Shown here one piece after another: positions 1-5,619 of a stretch of DNA of 16,577 nt. This DNA is from CAUZEO01 sp963578625 (lineage in GTDB: Bacteria > Verrucomicrobiota > Kiritimatiellia > SLOV01). Below the pieces are notes generated by a model that saw only the letters and a program-made list of their open reading frames with translations, was not told where the DNA came from and ran no database searches. Location: contig CAUZEO010000077.1 of NCBI GenBank assembly GCA_963578625.1, positions 1 through 16,577 of the forward strand, written 5' to 3'. How positions within the stretch are numbered: position 1 is the first letter of the stretch; every line of letters starts with the position of its first letter. Position numbers and translations under genes: made by a program.

Positions 1-623
1 AGCGAATCGGCCCGACCACAGGCGACATAGCAGAGATCCAGCGCTGCCGCACCGAGAATCCGGAACTTACTTACGCGAGTAATGAGTTGAAGAAACGAAC
101 TCAACCGCTCTTCTCCCCCGTCGTAGAGTCGAGCGAGTCCGGCCGTGATGACGATTGACTCCTCGAGGGTAGAGACGTCGGAGACCCGGATCTCCGTCTC
201 GTTGAGGCACGAAGGGCCATCGATAGTGGCAGTATACATCTCATCCTGCATCGGCGCATACACAGCGCCTGCAACGACGCAGCCGTCCTTGGCCACGGCC
301 ACGGAGCAGTTCCAATACGGGATTCCATGGAAGTAGTTCATCGTCCCGTCGATCGGATCAACAATCCAGGTGTACCCGGCCTTCATTTCGTGGCGATCGC
401 TTTCCTCACCGAACAGATGATGATCGGGATACGCGCTTCGAAGGTAGGACTCGATCTCCTCCTGGGTCTGAAAATCCATCTGAAGCTTCACATCGTGATG
501 CGAAAGTTCGACCACATCCATTCGGCGGTCCTGCCGGGAAGCGGCATAAGCGCCTCCTGTGTGCGCTGCTTTGGCGGCGTGCTCGAGAAGCTCCCGGCCC
601 GGAATATCCGGTGAGTCGGTCAT
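1..623 (-). CDS. Inositol monophosphatase family protein, C-terminal part cut off by the window edge
   Basis: The frame gives 207 residues from an ATG at 623 and runs off the left edge without a stop. It belongs to the Mg2+-dependent FIG superfamily (inositol-1-phosphatase, SuhB, CysQ and sugar-phosphatase relatives), which hydrolyses small phosphate monoesters in the cytoplasm. Visible signatures are GEES at residues 72-75 (metal-ligand Glu73), DPIDGT at 89-94 (metal ligands Asp89 and Asp92) and the GAAALDLCYVACGRAD segment near residue 191, which normally precedes the last metal-binding WD motif; that motif would lie outside the window. The start ATG overlaps the epimerase stop as ATGA, so translation is probably coupled. 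Because the neighbours are lptD and a nucleotide-sugar epimerase, I infer a sugar-phosphate or envelope-related substrate, but the sequence does not separate this from inositol phosphatase or PAP phosphatase activity. Confidence 0.9.
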   Translation of the reverse strand, partial: MTDSPDIPGRELLEHAAKAAHTGGAYAASRQDRRMDVVELSHHDVKLQMDFQTQEEIESYLRSAYPDHHLFGEESDRHEMKAGYTWIVDPIDGTMNYFHGIPYWNCSVAVAKDGCVVAGAVYAPMQDEMYTATIDGPSCLNETEIRVSDVSTLEESIVITAGLARLYDGGEERLSSFLQLITRVSKFRILGAAALDLCYVACGRADS

Positions 624-1573
624 CCCTTTTCGGATCCGGTTTGCTTGAACCAGTCGACGGTTTGCTGCAATCCGTCGGCAAGCGGCACTTCGGAGGACCA
701 GCCGAGCGCCTCAAGCGCCCGCGAAGGATCCGCCTCCGAATCGTGGACATGGCCGACCGGAACTTCGCCGAACTCGGGCTGGACATGCCTGGACAGAATT
801 CGCCCCAAAACCTCGAGAAGCTCAAGAATGGAAGTGCGGTTGCCGCCGGCGATATTGTAGATGCGACCCGCGGCGGAGGCGGGTGCGTTGCAGCAGGCCA
901 GATTTGCGCTCACAACGTCGTCTACGAAGGTAAAATCCCGGGTCTGTGTGCCGTCACCGTAAACCGTTGGCGGGATCCCTGCGAAAATGGACTGAATAAA
1001 GCGGGGAATGACCGCGGCATACCGGGAATCCGGATGCTGGCGCGGACCGTACACATTGAAATATCTCAACGCAAAAGTCTCGAATCCGTAAAGTTCATGG
1101 AAAAGGCGGCAAAAGTGCTCTCCCGTCAATTTGGAGAGAGCATACGGAGACAGCGGGATCGTGGTAAGCCCTTCGTGTTTCGGGAGCTCGCGGGTCTCGC
1201 CATAGACCGACGACGACGATGCAAAGACCAATCGCCGCACCCCGGCATCCCGTGCGCAAATGAGGACGTTCAGTAAACCGTTGATGTTTACATGACTCGT
1301 TGTATCGGGGTCTTCCACCGAACGCTGGACGGAAGGCAAAGCAGCTTCATGCAGGACAAATTGAACCCCCTTGCATGCCCTTTGCATTGTCGCGCTGTCT
1401 CGAATATCGCCTTCGATCAGCGTGATATCACTGGAAATTGTCTCCAGATTAGCGCCGTTACCCGTAGAGAAATCGTCAACGATGCGAACCGAATGACCCA
1501 GGCGGACCAGTCGGTGTGCAATGTTGGATCCGATGAACCCGGCGCCACCGGTTATAAGATAAGAATCGCCCAA
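620..1573 (-). CDS. NAD-dependent epimerase/dehydratase (extended SDR, UDP-sugar 4-epimerase-like)
   Basis: The product is 317 residues, the usual size for extended short-chain dehydrogenases that interconvert nucleotide sugars. The NAD-binding glycine motif TGGAGFIG is at residues 8-15, with Asp33-Asp34 (IVDDFSTG) at the ribose-binding position. The catalytic triad is visible as the SSSSVYG segment (about 119-125), Tyr144 and Lys148 (YALSK). The later segments RYFNVYGPRQ, AAVIPRFI and GDGTQTRDF resemble the WbpP-type UDP-GlcNAc/GalNAc(A) 4-epimerases, from general familiarity with that family; the exact substrate remains an inference. The start is TTG at 1573, seven bases after the lptD stop, with only a weak GGGA upstream, so it probably relies on coupling to lptD translation. 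Its last codon overlaps the ATG of the following phosphatase gene. A role in making an envelope polysaccharide or LPS sugar is likely. Confidence 0.93.
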   Translation of the reverse strand: MGDSYLITGGAGFIGSNIAHRLVRLGHSVRIVDDFSTGNGANLETISSDITLIEGDIRDSATMQRACKGVQFVLHEAALPSVQRSVEDPDTTSHVNINGLLNVLICARDAGVRRLVFASSSSVYGETRELPKHEGLTTIPLSPYALSKLTGEHFCRLFHELYGFETFALRYFNVYGPRQHPDSRYAAVIPRFIQSIFAGIPPTVYGDGTQTRDFTFVDDVVSANLACCNAPASAAGRIYNIAGGNRTSILELLEVLGRILSRHVQPEFGEVPVGHVHDSEADPSRALEALGWSSEVPLADGLQQTVDWFKQTGSEKG

Positions 1574-1580
1574 TTTCCCG

Positions 1581-3764
1581 CTACCGTCCGAGCTCTACGG
1601 AGCTTCCGGGGAAGGCCAGCAGCCACAATTGCACCCACACGGTGATATCGGAGCCTGTCTCGCGAACTCCCAACCCGATCCCCAGACAATTCGTCTTATG
1701 GCGGATGAAGTGACTATGCTCCTGCAGGTCGCTTCCCTTGATATCGTATCGTGCATATCCGGTATACGACCAGCGGCGGCGCGGAAATAAATTCAATTCC
1801 GTGGCAAACAATTCCCGGGATTTATCGCGAAACAGGTATTGCATCCGCAGCGAGGATAGTTCTCGGGATTCAATTCCGAAATCGACGTCGATCTGTTCCA
1901 AATCGTTTCGCACGAAATCGTAGTTCCCTCGAATATCCAGTGCCGCCCTTTCGAAAATCTTAAACTCGGCGTCGAAAAACAGGTCCTCAACCGTCTCCGT
2001 TTCGGTCGGCGCCTTATCGACGTTGGCCACCGTCAAAAGCTCAAGATAGGCCAGATCGTGGAGCCGTCCATTTCGTTTTGTCTGCAGCTTGTTTCGTAGC
2101 CCGATCCCTAGATCATTCTTCTCATTGAGACGGTCGAGAGAGTCAAACTGGTATAGCTCATCGGGCGTCACGTTCGGTTTCGGAACATAGGCATAGTTTG
2201 CAAACGGCTCGATGACGTGGCGATACCCCACATCCCTGCCCCGATCCTGGTTACTCAACTCTTTGAAGGCCTTAAACGAGGCGTCCAATCCGATTTCGAA
2301 CACGTTCCTCAAATCACTGCCGCCGGCAATCGTCTCCACCGACTCGGTGGTACTGCCGGCCACTTCCCCGGCCTCGTTGGTCGTAACCGACGTCGAGATG
2401 ACGGTACGTTTTTCGGGCGTCTCCGAATAGTAGGTGCCCTGGTATCCGACATGGGGACTCAGGTTCAGCCATCCGAGCTGCTTCGTGTAGTATGTGAAAC
2501 CATGCCGGGTATCCACTCGGCCGCTCTCGACGTCCTGAAGCTTCAGCTGATCTGCAAATGAATTCTGCAAATAGGCGACGCTGTTTCCGGATTCGTAATA
2601 AAACTTCGAATTGCCGAGCTGCATTCTCGGCACATCAAGCGACGCGTCCGGCAGGCGGTCGATGTTGCTATAAAAGTCGTTGACTCGGAAATTGAAGTCG
2701 AGGGCTGCGGTATACTTATCGTCCCGGTGGGTCAAAGTGGCGAAATTCTCAGGGACGGTACTTTGTCGGAATTCCTTGTCGTAAAAATCTTCCAGGACAT
2801 CCGGATCGCTGAGGTAGTCGCTGGTGACACGCAGCGTATCTTTCTCGGTGAGGCTGTGCTGATGGCGCAGCTTGAACCGGTACCGGTCGGAATCGACCAG
2901 GGGGCTGGTCCATTCCTTATCCAGCTCGTCCTCGAAAGGCATCTGGTCGTCAGCATAATAAACGCGGAAATCGCCGTGGTACCTCTCCTCCTTCTGGTCG
3001 TGCCACTGAAAATCCTGGCCGATGCCCCACCCTCGTTCCGACCGGTAGTCGACATGGGTCTTTCCTTCCAGCCATGTATTCAGGCGGTACCGGTACGAAG
3101 TGAGGAGAAATGCACCCCAGCGGCTGGAATAGCCCGGCACAACGTCCAGGTTGGATTCACTTCCGTTTAAATTTTTCTTCAAATACGGAAGATAAAAGAC
3201 GGGTACGCCGCGGACATAAAGCACAACGTGCTTTGCTTCCAGGCGCTTATCGTCGGACACATAGGCTTCCTTGGCGCGAAGGTATACTTCCGGAGGATCG
3301 CCCTGGCAGGTGGTAATGGTCGCGTTCTGCATGACAAAGTGGTCTTTGCCGACCCGTTGCATGGAATCGGAAGTCACGGAAAACGCGCCCTGAAGGATCT
3401 CAAAGTCAAGCCAGTCCCCCGCCCCGGTCTCCAAATTGTAGTTGAATTCCTCGCCGGTGTACTCCCGGCCTTCGTGAAGAATCTGGACGTTATCTCGACC
3501 GTAGATATCGTGGGTGGTCGTGTCGTAGGTCATGTAGTCGGCGCGGAGTTGAGTCTCGCCATGCTTGACTAAGACATCCCCGGTGAGCACCCAGAGCAGA
3601 TCATTATTGCGGTACTCGGTTTTCCGGGCCGTAATTTCGACGGGTTTCTGGAGGCTTGGCGCGGCGGACGGATCTTGGCCGACGACCATCGTCGCGCCGC
3701 CAATTGCAAGAAGCCCGGCCAGACCGAATACGGCGGGATTAAACCTGGTAACAACCTTCAGAAT
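1581..3764 (-). CDS. lptD: LPS-assembly protein LptD (OstA/Imp), outer-membrane beta-barrel
   Basis: LptD with LptE inserts lipopolysaccharide into the outer leaflet of the outer membrane. The first ATG in frame is at 3689 (702 residues), but it lies inside a signal peptide: the open frame extends upstream to an ATT at 3764 directly after a TAG, adding 25 residues with basic residues (Lys3, Arg7) and a hydrophobic core (AVFGLAGLLAIGGA). No ATG, GTG or TTG occurs in that extension; ATT (3764) or CTG (3761) are the only plausible starts, and a GAGGGA ribosome site is correctly spaced. The mature part has an OstA-type beta-jellyroll (about residues 40-135 of 727; TGDVLVKHGETQLRAD, VYLRAKEA) and then alternating aromatic and charged barrel strands. 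There are exactly two cysteines: one after the jellyroll (Cys153 of 727), one near the C-terminus (Cys693). It is a little shorter than E. coli LptD (784). The epimerase follows seven bases later. Confidence 0.9.
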   Translation of the reverse strand: MLKVVTRFNPAVFGLAGLLAIGGATMVVGQDPSAAPSLQKPVEITARKTEYRNNDLLWVLTGDVLVKHGETQLRADYMTYDTTTHDIYGRDNVQILHEGREYTGEEFNYNLETGAGDWLDFEILQGAFSVTSDSMQRVGKDHFVMQNATITTCQGDPPEVYLRAKEAYVSDDKRLEAKHVVLYVRGVPVFYLPYLKKNLNGSESNLDVVPGYSSRWGAFLLTSYRYRLNTWLEGKTHVDYRSERGWGIGQDFQWHDQKEERYHGDFRVYYADDQMPFEDELDKEWTSPLVDSDRYRFKLRHQHSLTEKDTLRVTSDYLSDPDVLEDFYDKEFRQSTVPENFATLTHRDDKYTAALDFNFRVNDFYSNIDRLPDASLDVPRMQLGNSKFYYESGNSVAYLQNSFADQLKLQDVESGRVDTRHGFTYYTKQLGWLNLSPHVGYQGTYYSETPEKRTVISTSVTTNEAGEVAGSTTESVETIAGGSDLRNVFEIGLDASFKAFKELSNQDRGRDVGYRHVIEPFANYAYVPKPNVTPDELYQFDSLDRLNEKNDLGIGLRNKLQTKRNGRLHDLAYLELLTVANVDKAPTETETVEDLFFDAEFKIFERAALDIRGNYDFVRNDLEQIDVDFGIESRELSSLRMQYLFRDKSRELFATELNLFPRRRWSYTGYARYDIKGSDLQEHSHFIRHKTNCLGIGLGVRETGSDITVWVQLWLLAFPGSSVELGR

Positions 3765-3770
3765 CTAATT

Positions 3771-3776
3771 TCCCTC
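3771..3776 (-). promoter_or_regulatory. Ribosome-binding site that fixes the lptD start upstream of its first ATG
   Basis: On the minus strand this reads GAGGGA. About seven bases separate the last G of GAGGG from the ATT at 3764 and ten from the CTG at 3761. No comparable purine-rich site lies just upstream of the ATG at 3689, which falls inside the signal peptide. This is the main sequence evidence for the non-standard start. Confidence 0.6.
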
Positions 3777-3827
3777 AACAAGTTCCTTGATCCTCAGGGG
3801 CTGTAACCTATCACAGCGTCCAGTAGC

Positions 3828-3847
3828 CGCCAAGGAGAATATTGGCG
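3828..3847 (-). other. Short inverted repeat just after the EVE gene
   Basis: The arms CGCCAA and TTGGCG (6 bp) enclose an 8-base loop, three bases beyond the EVE stop codon. No run of T follows on the minus strand, so it is not a convincing intrinsic terminator. It may be a weak attenuating or mRNA-end hairpin in the 85 nt gap before lptD, or chance. Nothing else is recognisable in that gap except the lptD ribosome site. Confidence 0.3.
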
Positions 3848-3849
3848 TC

Positions 3850-4332
3850 TCAGACCTTCGCTTTGCTTCCGGCCAGGGTCAGGATCTTTTGGAAATGGGT
3901 TTTCGCTACCGGCTGGATTGAAAGGCGCTGACCCCGGCGAGTGACCAGCAGTTCATCGAGACCATGGGCTTCCCGAAGCTGCGGCAAACTGACCGACTTC
4001 GGAAATTTCTCAACAAACTCGAGGTCCACCATCATCCACACTGGATTGTTGGGGGTCGATTTTTGATCAAAATGATCATTCTTACGGTCCCAGGCCGTGT
4101 GATCGGGGTAGGCTTCTTCGCAAACCCGGGCCAGGCCGACAACGGCCGGCGGTTCGGCGTTCGAATGGTAGAACAGAACCAGATTTCCCACTTTCATTTC
4201 GTCCCGCATGAAATTGCGAGCCTGGTAATTTCTAATCCCGTCCCAACAGGTGATCACGTCACGATCAAGATCGTCGATCGAATAGGCTCCGGGCTCACTT
4301 TTCACCAGCCAGTATTTTTTTGCCGCCGCCAC
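3850..4332 (-). CDS. EVE-domain protein (thymocyte nuclear protein 1-like)
   Basis: The product is 160 residues and consists of a single EVE domain (PUA-like fold), a family that in other organisms binds modified bases in DNA or RNA. Recognisable family segments are YWLVKSEP near the N-terminus (residues 7-14), WDGIRNYQARNFMRD (about 30-44), VLFYHSN (about 52-58) and GLARV (about 66-70), in the usual order. The start is GTG at 4332: AAAGGA (4340-4345) lies about seven bases upstream, and the nearby ATG at 4339 is out of frame and immediately followed by TAA. It is divergent from the lipoprotein gene and may be the first gene of the lptD operon, though an 85 nt gap separates them. Many bacteria carry a stand-alone EVE protein; the exact ligand here is unknown. 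Confidence 0.92.
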   Translation of the reverse strand: MAAAKKYWLVKSEPGAYSIDDLDRDVITCWDGIRNYQARNFMRDEMKVGNLVLFYHSNAEPPAVVGLARVCEEAYPDHTAWDRKNDHFDQKSTPNNPVWMMVDLEFVEKFPKSVSLPQLREAHGLDELLVTRRGQRLSIQPVAKTHFQKILTLAGSKAKV

Positions 4333-4514
4333 GTTACATTCCTTTCAATTCTTCACCGCACCGTCATCGGCGCGGAGACCGCATTATGCCGGGCATTTGT
4401 CTTGGAGCCGGGGAAACTACCCGCCAAATGGATTCGCCATCACCTGCCTGCATGTGATAACCAAACAGCAACCGTTGCCGTTCAATCAGCAACTACAATA
4501 GCGGAGGATTTGGT
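4333..4514. other. Divergent intergenic region between the EVE gene and the lipoprotein gene
   Basis: This 182 nt stretch must hold the promoters for both divergent genes. I see a TACAAT hexamer at 4495-4500 but it lies only about 14 nt before the lipoprotein ATG and has no well-spaced -35 element, so I do not call a promoter. The lipoprotein ribosome site GGAGG is at 4502-4506. Confidence 0.5.
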
Positions 4515-5381
4515 ATGAACAAGCGTTTCAGCATCATTACCTTAATTTTACTCGGCGGAATAGGCCTCACGGGGTGCATGGAAAATGCAGCGCTCATGAA
4601 ACTGAGTAAGGACGGAAGCGGTACCCTCACCTACCGGATATTCATGTCCACCGAAATGATGCAGATGGCCCAGGGAATGTCCTCAGGCATGGGCGGCGAC
4701 GCGGAAGGGGGGGAGGTAGATCTCTCCAGTTTGAACCCGATCGAAAGCATTAAAAAGGATATGGCGGATAAGTTTGGCGACGCGGCTACCCTGGAGAGCA
4801 CGAAGGACATCGAGAACAAACAGGGGTGGAAGGGCATTGAGGCCATCTACAGTTTCGAGGACGTGAACAAGCTCAATCTCGCCAATATGGGCGACGAAAT
4901 GGATTCAGGCGGCGGCGGTGGCGCCACCGGCGGCAGCATGGCCAATATGGGGACTCCCTACCGTTTCGAGTTTGTCGGAGGAGACGTGGCAACCCTGAAG
5001 ATTGTTCCAATCACGACCGACGAGGCGGCAGCGGAAGCAGCAGTGGAAGCCGCGGCAGAGGAGATGCCCGAGGAAATCGCCGACATGGGAATGGACGACC
5101 TCGGGCTCGCGATGATGAAACCGATGATTGCCGGCATGAGAATCACCCTGCTGGTGGCGGTCGACGGGGACATTGTGGATACAAATTCGAAGTTTCGTTC
5201 CGAAAAACACGCCAATGTTGTGACCGTGATGGACATCAGGATGGACCAATTATTCGACCACCCCGAAGCAATGAGCCTCATGAGCGCAGGAGATGATGGC
5301 GCAAACAAACTGGCGGAATTGAATCTTCCGGGTGTAAAAATTGAGGATCCGAAAAAGGAAATCACCATCTCATTCAAATAA
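4515..5381 (+). CDS. Methionine-rich putative lipoprotein of unknown function
   Basis: The product is 288 residues. The N-terminus is a typical lipoprotein signal: MNKR, a hydrophobic run, then the lipobox LTGC with Cys21 as the lipidated residue, so the protein is probably anchored to a membrane in the periplasm. GGAGG stands about eight bases before the ATG, giving a confident start. The mature part opens with a segment that looks like a beta-rich domain (LSKDGSGTLTYRIFMS), followed by a Met/Gly-rich patch (MMQMAQGMSSGMGG, about residues 48-61), a Gly-rich linker (about 132-142) and an Ala/Glu-rich probable helix (about 188-210). I do not recognise a family with an assigned function. It stands alone between a divergent gene and a repeat-containing gap before acnA, so context does not suggest a partner. 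The ORF is well supported by its ribosome site, signal sequence and codon pattern. Confidence 0.88.
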   Translation: MNKRFSIITLILLGGIGLTGCMENAALMKLSKDGSGTLTYRIFMSTEMMQMAQGMSSGMGGDAEGGEVDLSSLNPIESIKKDMADKFGDAATLESTKDIENKQGWKGIEAIYSFEDVNKLNLANMGDEMDSGGGGGATGGSMANMGTPYRFEFVGGDVATLKIVPITTDEAAAEAAVEAAAEEMPEEIADMGMDDLGLAMMKPMIAGMRITLLVAVDGDIVDTNSKFRSEKHANVVTVMDIRMDQLFDHPEAMSLMSAGDDGANKLAELNLPGVKIEDPKKEITISFK

Positions 5382-5469
5382 ATGAACGGCCGCGATCGGG
5401 TTGTATAAGAAAGAATTAGGTGAATTTTGGCACCGCTTTAGGACTAAAACCCTGCGTATTCGTTCTTGT

Positions 5470-5563
5470 CCGCAACGATTATTCTACCACGGAGCACACG
5501 GAGTGACCAAAAACCCCCTCCGTGGACTCCGTATTCTCCGTGGTGAATTTCGTTTGGTTGCGG
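5470..5563. repeat. Interspersed palindromic element with CACGGAG / CTCCGTG arms
   Basis: The left arm ACCACGGAGCACACGGAG (5486-5503) pairs with the right arm CTCCGTATTCTCCGTGGT (5527-5544) except for three central bases. Pairing continues outside: CCGCAA (5470-5475) matches TTGCGG (5558-5563), with TCGTT-like sequence between. The arms themselves contain a repeated ACGGAG unit. Elements with ACCACGGAG...CTCCGTGGT arms are familiar to me as intergenic repeats in diverse bacterial genomes, but only one copy is visible here. It lies in the 238 nt gap between the lipoprotein and acnA, carries no ORF, and could act as an mRNA-end hairpin for the lipoprotein transcript. Confidence 0.75.
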
Positions 5564-5577
5564 CCATGCTGGTTTTT

Positions 5578-5597
5578 GGCGAAATAAAAATTTCGCC
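5578..5597 (+). promoter_or_regulatory. Perfect hairpin in the region just upstream of acnA
   Basis: GGCGAAAT and ATTTCGCC form a perfect 8 bp stem with an AAAA loop, ending 22 nt before the acnA ATG. It lacks a following T-run, so it is not a terminator for the plus strand. It may be an operator palindrome or an mRNA hairpin affecting acnA translation; the function is inferred only from position. Confidence 0.45.
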
Positions 5598-5619
5598 TGA
5601 CGGATAGCATCGAGAGACC

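Noticed and set aside
611..1276. A 221-codon plus-strand frame opposite the epimerase gene
   Set aside because: The minus-strand epimerase with intact NAD and catalytic motifs explains this stretch; the opposing frame has no recognisable features.
3569..3754. Alternative start of the lptD region in another frame (TTG at 3754)
   Set aside because: That frame is a short shadow of 61 codons and does not join the LptD coding frame; using it would need a frameshift for which there is no other sign.
5427..5443. Sigma-54-like TTGGCAC element upstream of acnA
   Set aside because: The -24 half looks good but the -12 GC is missing at the required spacing (GG instead), so the match is not convincing.
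5578..5597. Hairpin before acnA as an intrinsic terminator
   Set aside because: Neither strand has a T-run after the stem.
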